This document shows positions 1-8,084 of a DNA stretch of 9,973 nucleotides, piece by piece (within the stretch, counting starts at the first letter, position 1; each line of letters begins with the position of its first letter). The notes under the pieces were generated by a model. It made no database searches. It was not told the origin of the DNA and saw only the letters and a list, made by a program, of their open reading frames with translations. The position numbers and the translations under genes were made by a program. This DNA comes from Burkholderiales bacterium (GTDB taxonomy: Bacteria; Pseudomonadota; Gammaproteobacteria; Burkholderiales; Burkholderiaceae), in contig CAHJWV010000378.1 of the NCBI GenBank assembly GCA_903643055.1, forward strand, positions 1 through 9,973, in the 5' to 3' direction.

Positions 1-2116
1 CCGCCGCCGACCAGCGCAGCACATGGCGGCCCGGCCACGGCGCCCACGCGACGCGCGTGCCCTGCCCGAGCGAGCGGCCATCGAGCCACCAACGCCCGGC
101 CTCGCCTTCGAAGGTGATGCGCTGCGCGCGCGGCGGCATGTCGGGGTCGATCGCATAGATGCTGCCGTCGCGCGGGCTGGCCACGCCAAAGCGCTGCACC
201 GGCGCCGCCATCGCCGCTCGCCACTCGCCCGGCGCGGTGCCGGCGAGAAACACTTCATCGCGCACCGGCTCACGGCCGGCATCGAAACGCGCCTGCTGCT
301 GCACCACGCCGGCCGGCCGCGACGGCGGCTTCGACGGATGGCCGCGGTGCAGATAACGCATCAGCGCCTGCCACACCGGCGCCGCACCGCTGACGCCGCT
401 GACCTGGTGCATCGCCGCGCCGCTGGCGTTGCCGACCCACACGCCCACGGTGTAGCGGTCGCTGTAGCCGAGGCACCAGTTGTCGCGCATGTCTTTGCTG
501 GTGCCGGTTTTCACTGCGGCAAAGCCCGAGGTGACGAGTGCGCTGTCGAGCCCGAAGGTGCGCACCCGCGCTGCGTTATCGGCCAGGATGTCGGTGACGA
601 GGTAGACCGCTTCGGCATCGGCCACACGCTTCGGCGCCTTCTTCGGCAAAGGTTTCATCTGCAACTTCACCGGCGCCAGCAGGCCGCCGTTGGCCAGGCC
701 ACGGTAGGCGTTGGTCAAGGCCAGCAGGCTGACATCCGCGCTGCCCAGCGCCAGCGATGGGCCATAGAAGCCGCCGGATTCCGGCAGCGCCAGGCCCCAG
801 TCGTTGAGGCGGTTCAGCAAGGCTTCGGGCCCGAGCATCGCGCCGACGCGCACCGCCGGCACGTTCAGGCTGGCACCTAACGCCGTGCGCGCGCTGACCC
901 AACCCTTGAAGGCGCGATCGTAGTTTTGCGGCAAATAGAGGCCGCTGCCGGCGGCCAGCTGCGCCGGCGAGTCGTCGAGCAGGCTGGCCGGCGTGATCAG
1001 CCGCTTCTCGAATGCGAATTCATAGACGAAGGGCTTCAACGTCGAGCCGGGCTGGCGGCGCGAGATCACGCCATCGACCTCCGCCGCGCCCGACAGGCTA
1101 CCGCTGGAGCCGACCCACGCGAGCACCTCGCCGCTGGCGTTATCGAGCACCAGCACCGCACCGTCTTCCACATTGCGGCCTTTCAGTTCGGCCAGATGGC
1201 GCTGCAGTGTCGACACCGCCAGCCGCTGCAGGCGCGCATCGAGCGTGCTCGGCCACGCGGGTTTGCCGACGACCGACGGCAGGCTCGCGAGCTGCCGCGC
1301 GAAATGCGGTGCGAGCTGCTCGCCCAGCGGCATGCCACCGCGCCGTGCCAGCGCGCTGTGGGCCAGCGCCGTCACGCCCTGGCAAGGCTGCTTTTGCTGC
1401 TGCAACACGCCGCAGGCGCGCTCAGCCACCGTGGCCACGCCGGCATTCGGGCCACGCAGCAAGGCCGCGCTGAGGGCCGCCTCTTGCGCATCCAGCCCGC
1501 TCGGGTGCTTGCCGAACAGCGTCTGCGACATCGCGCCGATGCCGACCATCTCGCCACGAAAGGCCACCCGGTTCAGGTAAGCCTCGAGGATCTGGCTCTT
1601 CTTCCACTGCGCTTCCAGCCGCGTCGCGGTGTAGGCCTGGCTCAATTTCTGTGTCACGCTGCGCCCGCCGGCCGGGCGCGCCAGGTCGTCATCGAGCAAG
1701 CCGGCCAGCTGCATCGTCAAGGTCGACGCACCGCGCGTGCGCGTGTTCCAGGCATTGCTCCAGGCGCTTTGCGCTACCGCGCTCCAGTCGACACCGCTGT
1801 GTTCATGAAAGCGCTTGTCTTCGCTGAGCACGATCGCTTGCAACAAGGCCGGCGACACGTCGCCCAGCGCCACCCAAGGCAGGCGGCGCACGGTCTTGTC
1901 GATGCGCACCGTTTGCAGCGGCTCACCCTGGCGATCCAACACGACGATGTCGGAGGGCCGGTAAGCCGCTTTGACCTCGGCAAAGCTCGGCACGGCATGC
2001 GCTGAGCTTGCGATGACCAAGGCGCTGGTGGCAACGCAGCAACGCAACGCACGCGATGACGCCCGGTACCAGGCCCAGCTGCGCTGCAGGCGCAGCCGGG
2101 CAGGATCAAAGCTCAC
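1..2116 (-). CDS. pbpC: Penicillin-binding protein 1C (bifunctional transglycosylase/transpeptidase), 3' end cut by window edge
   Basis: Class A penicillin-binding protein that polymerises lipid II into glycan strands and cross-links the peptides in the periplasm. 705 residues are visible. The GT51 domain comes first: SEDKRFHEHSGVDW with the catalytic Glu at 99, RGASTLTMQ at 128-136 (the usual second Gly of GGST is Ala130), and KKSQILEAYLNR with Glu178. The transpeptidase domain follows, with all three active-site motifs: STLK (Ser358, Lys361), SLN (416-418) and KTG (536-538). From about residue 645 a BiPBP_C-type C-terminal domain begins; compared with E. coli PBP1C (about 770 aa) probably only some 15-40 residues are lost past the left edge. 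The chosen GTG start at 2116 overlaps the macroglobulin stop as GTGA and has GAGG 7 nt upstream. It also keeps a hydrophobic N-terminal segment (about residues 24-41) needed for export. The overlap implies an operon with translational coupling. The family call is secure; the exact start is likely but not proven. Confidence 0.95.
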   Translation of the reverse strand, partial: MSFDPARLRLQRSWAWYRASSRALRCCVATSALVIASSAHAVPSFAEVKAAYRPSDIVVLDRQGEPLQTVRIDKTVRRLPWVALGDVSPALLQAIVLSEDKRFHEHSGVDWSAVAQSAWSNAWNTRTRGASTLTMQLAGLLDDDLARPAGGRSVTQKLSQAYTATRLEAQWKKSQILEAYLNRVAFRGEMVGIGAMSQTLFGKHPSGLDAQEAALSAALLRGPNAGVATVAERACGVLQQQKQPCQGVTALAHSALARRGGMPLGEQLAPHFARQLASLPSVVGKPAWPSTLDARLQRLAVSTLQRHLAELKGRNVEDGAVLVLDNASGEVLAWVGSSGSLSGAAEVDGVISRRQPGSTLKPFVYEFAFEKRLITPASLLDDSPAQLAAGSGLYLPQNYDRAFKGWVSARTALGASLNVPAVRVGAMLGPEALLNRLNDWGLALPESGGFYGPSLALGSADVSLLALTNAYRGLANGGLLAPVKLQMKPLPKKAPKRVADAEAVYLVTDILADNAARVRTFGLDSALVTSGFAAVKTGTSKDMRDNWCLGYSDRYTVGVWVGNASGAAMHQVSGVSGAAPVWQALMRYLHRGHPSKPPSRPAGVVQQQARFDAGREPVRDEVFLAGTAPGEWRAAMAAPVQRFGVASPRDGSIYAIDPDMPPRAQRITFEGEAGRWWLDGRSLGQGTRVAWAPWPGRHVLRWSAA

Positions 2117-5100
2117 GGCTGCACCTCGATCGCCTCGTTCGGCCACTCACCAAAAGTCTCCGGCGCATACATCGCTTCCACGCGCGTGGGCGGCAGCGAG
2201 AAGCGGCCAGGGTTGTTCAGCCGCACGGTGTATTCGACGACATGCTTGCCACGCGGCATGTATTCGTAATAGCTGCGGAAAGCCTCGAAGCTGCGCTCTT
2301 CATACACCGGCCAGGCATTGCCTTCGCGCTTCTCGCCGGCCGTCGACAAGGTCGAATCGCGGCCGAGGCCGGAGCCGAGCAAGGTCGCACCGCCAGGCAC
2401 CGGGTCGCTGACAACGACCCAGCTCATGTCGGATTGCGCGTCGATCTCGACCCGCACGCGAAGCACATCGCCGCGAGACCAGGCCGTCGGCACTTTGCGC
2501 TCGACCTCCGTCACGCTGCGCGACACGCTGTAGCCCGCGCGCAGCGGCGCCTTCAACGGAATCGCTGCCAGGCTTTGCACCGTCAGCCAAGGCTTGCCGC
2601 TGCCTTCCTGATTCACCGTCAGCGTATCGGCCTTGTCAGGCCAGGCCAGCGCTAGCACGCCGCCTTCGGGCTGCGCCGCCCAGTCGATCGACAAGGGCGC
2701 GCCACCGGTCTGGGCCGTGGTCTTGCCGGCGATCTTCACCGACTCGAACTTCACCGAGAACTTGTCGAGCGCGAGCGAGCCCCACAGGTTGGCCGTCGTC
2801 GTCAGCCACGCACCGCCGCGCTGGCGGCCCAGGCTGCCGACCACCATGCGCGGCAGGTCATCGCGCCAGGTCGGATCATCGAGCACGGCCAGGATCAGCC
2901 GCGCCGCATTGGCATCGGCGCTGTCCATCAGCCACCACCAGAAGTCGCCTTCCTCGTTGCTGAATTTCAGCGTGGTGCCGGCATAGGTCAGCCGGCTGCG
3001 CAGAATCTGCTGCGCTTCGTCCAGCCGCTTCGCCTGATCCGGCGCCTCTTTGACACGCTTCAGGATGTTGAACCAATCGATCACCGCGGCGGTCGGCCAC
3101 AGGTTGGCGTTGATGTGGACGGAGCCGAGCATCTTCGGCTGCGCGCGGCCATAACGTGACAGCGCTTCGATCGCCGCCAGCTTGCGCACGTCGAGGTTGA
3201 TGCCCTTGGCCGAATCGGGCGCCCAGTAGTTGCGCTCGATGCGCCCTTCGACGAACGCCGTCAGGCCCTCGAGCATCTGCTGCTGCGCCGGGCCGGGCAG
3301 CTCGAAGCCGGCTTCGTGGGTGGCTGCGAGCACATAAGCCGTCAGCCGGTCACTGCCGTGGGCGCCGTCTTCGGCACGCGGCGGGTAATAGTTCGCCAGG
3401 CCGTCGCTGTCGAGGTAGGTCGGCAGTTCGTTGGCCACCGTGTTCCACAGCTTCGCGTCTTTCAGGCCGACCGCCTTCGAGGTCTTTTGCTCCAGGCAGA
3501 TGAACGGGTAGGTTTCGAAGAACCGGCGAATGCCGGGCAGCGCACCGGTCAGCTTGGGCTGCACGCCAACGTTCAAGCCACCGCGCTTGATGCCCTGCTC
3601 GGGCAGCGCATCGGCCGGCGCCTGGACCGGCAAGCTGAACGGGCCATCGAGCTGCTGCAAGGTGGCCTGCAATACGCGCACCGGCACCGCGGCGCTGACG
3701 AGTTGCGTGACCTTGATCTTGTCTTTGGCGGGCGGCCCACCCAGCGCTTCGGCCTCGGCCTCCCAGGTGATGCTGAAGGCCTCGGCCGGCACGTCGATCG
3801 GCCACACCACTTCTTTCGCGCTCTCGGGCCCGAGCACCAGCTCTTGCGGTGGCAGCGCCAGCGGTGCATGCGTGACCTCACCGCTGCGCGAAGTGGCCGT
3901 GGCGGGCGAGCTGTTCACCGTGCCGTTCAGTTGCGCACGCACCTTCATCTCCTGCTTCGTCGTGTTGCGCAAGGTCATCATCGCGGCGAAGCGGTCGCCC
4001 TCACGCACCAGCGGCGGCAGGCCCGACAGCATCTGCAGATCCTGCGTCACGCGGATGCTGGTGCTGCCGGTGCCAAAGCGCTGCACGCCGGCATCGGCAA
4101 TCGCTACCAGCTTGAAACGCGTCAGCGAATCGTTCAGCGGCACTTCGATCAGCGCTTCGCCTTTCGCATCGAGCACCACGCGGTCCTTCCACAGCAGCAA
4201 GGTGTCGAACAGCTCGCGCGTCGCATTGCCGCTGCCTCCGCCACCGCCCGCAGCCAGCGCCTTGCGGCCATAGTGGCGCCTGCCGATGATCTCGCTCTGG
4301 CCGGTGCTGGTCTGCACGCCCCAGGCGCGCTGCGAAATCATCGCGCCCAGCAGGTCCCATGAATCGTTCGGGCTCAGCGCCAGCAGGCCTTCGTCGACCG
4401 CCGCAAATGCGATCTCGGCACCGGCCATCGGCTGACCGTCATGCAGCACCTTGACGCGCACGCTGGCCTGTTGCCGCACCGTGTATTGCGGCTTGTCTGC
4501 CACCACGCTGACCTGCAACTCATGTTCGGCAATGCCCACCTTCAGCGCCGCCACGCCCAGCTTGAAGGCCGGCTTCGACAGGTCGACCATCGCGGTCGGC
4601 GCCTGGTATTCGCGCCCTTCGTACCAGAACGAGCGCGCCCAGTTCAGCGGCTCTTTCCAGCCCCAGGTGAAGAACGAATACCAGGGCACCTCGCGGATGC
4701 GCCCGCGCAAGGCGAGCACGCTGACAAAGATGTTCGGCCCCCAGGCCTTGTCGATCTTCAGCTCGACCGTCGGGTCGTCACCGCGCAAGGTCACGACCTT
4801 CGTCGAGATGATGCCTTCTCGCTCCACAGCCACCAGCGCGGTGGCTTCGCGAAAAGGCATGCGCACCTGCAGCCGCGCGGTCTCGCCGGGCTGGTAGCTC
4901 TTCTTCTCCGGCAGCACATCGATGCGATCGTCGTTGTCCTGCGCGAACCACAGCTCGCCCTGCTTCGTGATCCACACGCTGGACGCCGCTTGCGTCGAGT
5001 TGCCCTGCCCGTCCTTGGCTTGCGCGATCAGCTCGACCTGCCCAGCAGACTCGAGCGTGGCTTCGCATAGCAGCAGGCCGCGGTCGTCGGTGCGGCCACC

Positions 5101-8013
5101 GCAGAGCGCCCCCAGATCTTTGGTCTCGGTGCGGTTGTCGTAGGCATAGAAGCCGCCGACCATGCGCTTGCGTGTGCTGATGACTTGCGACAGCCGGCCG
5201 CGCACTTCGACGCTCTGGCCCTGGATCGGACGGCCGGAAGTATCGAGCGCCAGCGCCTGGAATTTCACCTGCCCGCGGCTGCTCGCCCATGCGCCGGCCT
5301 TCACGCCCAGCACCACCGCGCTCGGCCACAGCGCGATGCGGCTCGAGGCCGTCTGCACCTCGCCATTCGGGTCGTTGAAGGTCAGCTCCGTCACCAGCTC
5401 GGCCGGCCGCTTGAGCACCGGCAGGTCTTTCAGCGCGACGGTCGCCGCGCCGTTGCGGTCGGTCGTCAGGGCCTGCTTGTCGACAATCAGCTTGGCGCCG
5501 TCGACATCGGCGTGCGCCTCGTCAGGCTGGGCAAAAGAAGATGCATCTCTCGGCGGCGCGAAGGTGAATTCGTCATAACCTGGAAAATACGTGCCACGTT
5601 CACGCAGCAGCGCTGTCACCCGCGCTGGCGCCTGGCCCATGCCGCCACCGGAAAAATAGCTGAGCTGCACGCTGATCGGCAACTCGCGCGGGTTGATCGG
5701 CACCTGCTTCGGCCCGTCGACCCGTGCATCGACCAAAGGCAGGCGGAATTCCTCAACCCGGAAGCTGCCGCTCGACCAGCTCTGCCGGCGAATACCGTTG
5801 CTGGCCTCACGCTCCAGCGTCACCTCATAGACGCCCAGCTTGACGGCGGCCGGAATGTTCCAGCTTGACGACGCGCTGCGTGCGCCGTTCCAGCTCAACG
5901 GCTGCTCGAAGGCTTCACCGGTGCCGGCGTGCACGATCTTTAAGCGCGTCGGCAGATCGGCGGTCGGCAATTCACCAAGGCCGGTGGAGCTCTCGCGGCG
6001 CAGGAAGTGTTTCATCGACACCGTCTCGCCAGCGCGCAACAGGCTGCGATCGAACACCGTGTGCGCAACGACGCTCGGCTGCGCGCCGGCGCTGATCGGT
6101 TGATTGAATCGCCACGGCTCGATGCCTTTTTGCCAGCCGCTGAAGACGAACGCCACATCGGTGGCGCCTCGCGCATCGGCCTTGCGAGCGGTGACGAAAT
6201 AAGCGCCGTCATTCCCGGAACAGCTGCCGGTCTCGTCCAGCAAAGCCTTGATCGGCGCCAGGCCTTGCGCATCGGTGCGCCCGCTCCACAGCAGCCTGCC
6301 GTCACAGCTGTTGACATGCACCTCGGCATCGGCCACCGGCTTGCCCTTGTCGAGCGTCGTCACCCAGACCAGGCTGTTTTCGCGGCCGAGCTTGAAGTGC
6401 ACGCCCAGATTCGTCACCAGCACCCCGGTGCGCACGAACATTGGCGCCTTCTTGTCGAGCAACGCTTCGCCGAGCCGCTTCGATTCGATCTCGACCACGT
6501 GATAGCCCGGCGTTGGAATCGGAATGCCCACCACCTCGAAAGGCCGAGGGTCGCCGCCCTGCAGTTGCGGCAGGTCCAGCCGGCGCGCACCGGCGTCCTT
6601 GTTGAGCAGGCTCAGTTCGCGCGTTGGCACAAAGCGCGGATGCCTGACCAGGCGGGTGCGCCCCTTGCCTTCGGAAACTCGTTCGGTCTCCTCCCATTCG
6701 GACGGGGGCAGGCCGGCCCGCTGAGCACTGATCTCGCTTTCATGGAAGAGCTCCAGCCGGTGGTACCAGGCGAGGATCTCGGCATCGCTGCTCAGCGTCT
6801 TGATGCGCACCGCGCCGGGGTTCACCCCGGCCTTCGCGGCCGGGCGAAGGTCATCCTGCACATGGCGCAGCGTGACCGGCAGCATCGCATCGGCGTTGAG
6901 TTCGATCACACCGAATGGCGCGGCCGCGAACTTGGCGATCGGCGGCGCGAGACCCGTGGCCACCTTCAGCGGAAAGCGCGCCGCATTCGACAGCACCCGG
7001 CCCGACAGGTCTTTCAAGCCGCGCGGTAATTCGATCGTTAACGCGGCCGATTCCGGCAGCGGCGTCGGAAAGCGCAGCGTGCTGACCTCCGTCGACTGAT
7101 CGTCCTTGTCGAACTCGGGTGCCAGCGCCGCGCCTGAAGCCGGCTTCAGCCGCACGCCCGCCGCCACGTAGCGCGCCACTGGAGAAGAGAACTGCAGCCG
7201 CATGGGCCGGATCGGCAGGCAAGGCGCATCGGCCTTTTCACGCTCGCAGCTGAATTCGGCAACGAACGCGGACCGCGTCTTGAAGCTCAGCCGCTGAGCT
7301 TGGCTCGTGACGATCTTCGGATTGGCTTGCGCCGCAATCCCTTCGCCCCAGATCAGGCGCACGCCCACGTCAGGCGGAAATGGCCGCTGGCAGGCCAGCA
7401 ACAACCAGCGCTCGGCCTGTGACTGCTGGCCACGCGCCTGGATCACGTCGTCACGCGCCGCGCCGGTCACGATGCGCACCGGCATGCGCTCGCCCAGGCC
7501 ATCGACCTCGCAGGCCACATGCGCCAGCACCGTCGCCTCGACCACCGGGCCGGTCAGGCGCAGCAGAAAGCTCTGGTCTTCTTCGATGCGGCTGCCATCG
7601 CCCGGCTCCGATGTCTCGATCGACGGCCCGCCGGTGTTGAAGCTGAAGCGGGTGTTGCCCGTCAATGTGCCGTTCAACGGCGCCCAGCCCGTGCGCGGCT
7701 TCAAGCTGCAGCGCGTGCCCGGCTGCAGGTTCTCGCGGAAGTCATAGACCCACACGCGATCGGTTGCCCAACGGCCCGAGCCCTTGGGCACCGGCCCTTC
7801 GCAACTCAGGTTGAACGGGTCGGGCAGGCGCAGATCACCGAAGGGCACCACGGCTTCCGAGAACTTGACCGTGATCTGCCGGACTTCGGCGATCTCGCCC
7901 TGTGGGCTCATGCTCGTGACCGTGGCCGCACCAGCCGTGCCCGCGGTCAGCGCCGTGACCAACGATGTGACGAGCGCGGCAAGGTGCCCGACGCGCTGGA
8001 TGGAGATGTTCAT
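2113..8013 (-). CDS. Bacterial alpha-2-macroglobulin family protein with thioester (large YfhM-like form)
   Basis: Predicted periplasmic protease trap: cleavage of a bait loop by a foreign protease exposes a thioester that binds it covalently. The protein has 1966 residues. A signal peptide occupies about residues 1-30 (hydrophobic 11-24, AGAA cleavage region) with no lipobox cysteine. A long series of Ig-like macroglobulin domains follows, starting with VRQITVKFSEAVVPFGD near 44-60. Repeated PGET/AGET motifs near 655 and 1040 resemble MG-domain starts. A VDEGLLAL motif and a Gly-rich bait-like loop (about 1230-1266) precede the A2M core DTLLLWKDRVVLDAKGEA. The thioester CLEQ is at 1506-1509 inside YPFICLEQKTSKAV, followed by the helical thioester domain and a C-terminal receptor-binding-like domain ending with VEAMYAPETFGEW. 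E. coli YfhM is about 1653 aa with a near-identical length after CLEQ, so the extra ~320 residues lie before it. The ATG at 8013 follows two in-frame stops (8035-8040), fixing the start. It overlaps pbpC downstream by 4 nt, the classic A2M-PBP1C pairing. I leave the symbol blank because the architecture is longer than E. coli yfhM. Confidence 0.95.
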   Translation of the reverse strand: MNISIQRVGHLAALVTSLVTALTAGTAGAATVTSMSPQGEIAEVRQITVKFSEAVVPFGDLRLPDPFNLSCEGPVPKGSGRWATDRVWVYDFRENLQPGTRCSLKPRTGWAPLNGTLTGNTRFSFNTGGPSIETSEPGDGSRIEEDQSFLLRLTGPVVEATVLAHVACEVDGLGERMPVRIVTGAARDDVIQARGQQSQAERWLLLACQRPFPPDVGVRLIWGEGIAAQANPKIVTSQAQRLSFKTRSAFVAEFSCEREKADAPCLPIRPMRLQFSSPVARYVAAGVRLKPASGAALAPEFDKDDQSTEVSTLRFPTPLPESAALTIELPRGLKDLSGRVLSNAARFPLKVATGLAPPIAKFAAAPFGVIELNADAMLPVTLRHVQDDLRPAAKAGVNPGAVRIKTLSSDAEILAWYHRLELFHESEISAQRAGLPPSEWEETERVSEGKGRTRLVRHPRFVPTRELSLLNKDAGARRLDLPQLQGGDPRPFEVVGIPIPTPGYHVVEIESKRLGEALLDKKAPMFVRTGVLVTNLGVHFKLGRENSLVWVTTLDKGKPVADAEVHVNSCDGRLLWSGRTDAQGLAPIKALLDETGSCSGNDGAYFVTARKADARGATDVAFVFSGWQKGIEPWRFNQPISAGAQPSVVAHTVFDRSLLRAGETVSMKHFLRRESSTGLGELPTADLPTRLKIVHAGTGEAFEQPLSWNGARSASSSWNIPAAVKLGVYEVTLEREASNGIRRQSWSSGSFRVEEFRLPLVDARVDGPKQVPINPRELPISVQLSYFSGGGMGQAPARVTALLRERGTYFPGYDEFTFAPPRDASSFAQPDEAHADVDGAKLIVDKQALTTDRNGAATVALKDLPVLKRPAELVTELTFNDPNGEVQTASSRIALWPSAVVLGVKAGAWASSRGQVKFQALALDTSGRPIQGQSVEVRGRLSQVISTRKRMVGGFYAYDNRTETKDLGALCGGRTDDRGLLLCEATLESAGQVELIAQAKDGQGNSTQAASSVWITKQGELWFAQDNDDRIDVLPEKKSYQPGETARLQVRMPFREATALVAVEREGIISTKVVTLRGDDPTVELKIDKAWGPNIFVSVLALRGRIREVPWYSFFTWGWKEPLNWARSFWYEGREYQAPTAMVDLSKPAFKLGVAALKVGIAEHELQVSVVADKPQYTVRQQASVRVKVLHDGQPMAGAEIAFAAVDEGLLALSPNDSWDLLGAMISQRAWGVQTSTGQSEIIGRRHYGRKALAAGGGGGSGNATRELFDTLLLWKDRVVLDAKGEALIEVPLNDSLTRFKLVAIADAGVQRFGTGSTSIRVTQDLQMLSGLPPLVREGDRFAAMMTLRNTTKQEMKVRAQLNGTVNSSPATATSRSGEVTHAPLALPPQELVLGPESAKEVVWPIDVPAEAFSITWEAEAEALGGPPAKDKIKVTQLVSAAVPVRVLQATLQQLDGPFSLPVQAPADALPEQGIKRGGLNVGVQPKLTGALPGIRRFFETYPFICLEQKTSKAVGLKDAKLWNTVANELPTYLDSDGLANYYPPRAEDGAHGSDRLTAYVLAATHEAGFELPGPAQQQMLEGLTAFVEGRIERNYWAPDSAKGINLDVRKLAAIEALSRYGRAQPKMLGSVHINANLWPTAAVIDWFNILKRVKEAPDQAKRLDEAQQILRSRLTYAGTTLKFSNEEGDFWWWLMDSADANAARLILAVLDDPTWRDDLPRMVVGSLGRQRGGAWLTTTANLWGSLALDKFSVKFESVKIAGKTTAQTGGAPLSIDWAAQPEGGVLALAWPDKADTLTVNQEGSGKPWLTVQSLAAIPLKAPLRAGYSVSRSVTEVERKVPTAWSRGDVLRVRVEIDAQSDMSWVVVSDPVPGGATLLGSGLGRDSTLSTAGEKREGNAWPVYEERSFEAFRSYYEYMPRGKHVVEYTVRLNNPGRFSLPPTRVEAMYAPETFGEWPNEAIEVQP
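2124..2127 (-). promoter_or_regulatory. Shine-Dalgarno for pbpC inside the macroglobulin gene
   Basis: On the minus strand GAGG lies 7 nt before the GTG codon at 2114-2116, within the last codons of the upstream gene. With the GTGA stop/start overlap this supports a non-ATG start at 2116 for pbpC. The other plausible start in this frame, a GTG at residue 42, would remove the export segment. Confidence 0.6.
3487..3498 (-). other. Thioester motif CLEQ of the macroglobulin
   Basis: Codons for Cys1506-Leu-Glu-Gln1509. In thioester-containing macroglobulins and complement proteins the Cys and Gln side chains form the internal thioester. The motif is intact, so this is the trapping subtype and not the YfaS-like subtype that lacks the thioester. 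Cys1506 is the only cysteine in the C-terminal half of the protein. Confidence 0.9.
4215..4326 (-). other. Candidate bait region of the macroglobulin
   Basis: Residues about 1230-1266, lying between the VDEGLLAL segment and the LFDTLLLW segment, which aligns in position with the ETWIW stretch that follows the bait in animal A2M. It holds QTSTGQSE, GRRHYGRK, a run of five glycines and GSGNATRE, so it is probably flexible and contains several Arg/Lys sites open to trypsin-like proteases. Placement follows family architecture; cleavage itself is inference. Confidence 0.5.
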
Positions 8014-8017
8014 GCCG

Positions 8018-8025
8018 CCCTGCCT
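8018..8025 (-). promoter_or_regulatory. Ribosome-binding site of the macroglobulin gene
   Basis: On the minus strand AGGCAGGG ends 4 nt before the ATG at 8011-8013. Two in-frame stop codons, TAA and TGA, lie just upstream at 8035-8040, so translation cannot begin further upstream. No convincing -10/-35 pair is visible in the 69-bp spacer, which fits co-transcription with the upstream protease gene. Confidence 0.5.
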
Positions 8026-8066
8026 GTGATGGATTTATCAGGCAAGGATAAGGCAGCTAACCTTCA

Positions 8067-8084
8067 GAAAGCGCGGCGGCTTTC
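8067..8084 (-). other. Small inverted repeat overlapping the end of the bepA-like gene
   Basis: A perfect 6-bp stem (GAAAGC / GCTTTC) with a 6-nt GC-rich loop; one arm overlaps the TGA stop of the bepA-like gene. There is no T run after it on either strand, so it is not a convincing intrinsic terminator. It could slow 3' decay or attenuate read-through into the macroglobulin gene, or be chance in GC-rich DNA. Confidence 0.3.

Noticed and set aside
23..880. Open plus-strand frame of 285 codons
   Set aside because: Antisense to the pbpC transpeptidase and C-terminal domains, Arg-rich, no recognisable product.
926..2005. Open plus-strand frame of 359 codons
   Set aside because: Fully antisense to pbpC, which carries every GT51 and transpeptidase motif in its own frame; composition is that of a mirror frame.
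1774..2109. Minus-strand frame of 111 codons starting at a TTG beside the pbpC start
   Set aside because: It is out of frame with the pbpC glycosyltransferase motifs, which continue without break in the frame that begins at the GTG at 2116.
3316..4362. Open plus-strand frame of 348 codons
   Set aside because: Antisense to the macroglobulin bait and thioester regions; Arg/His/Gln-rich with no domain signal.
6007..7029. Open plus-strand frame of 340 codons
   Set aside because: Antisense to macroglobulin N-terminal domains; no motif and mirror-frame composition.
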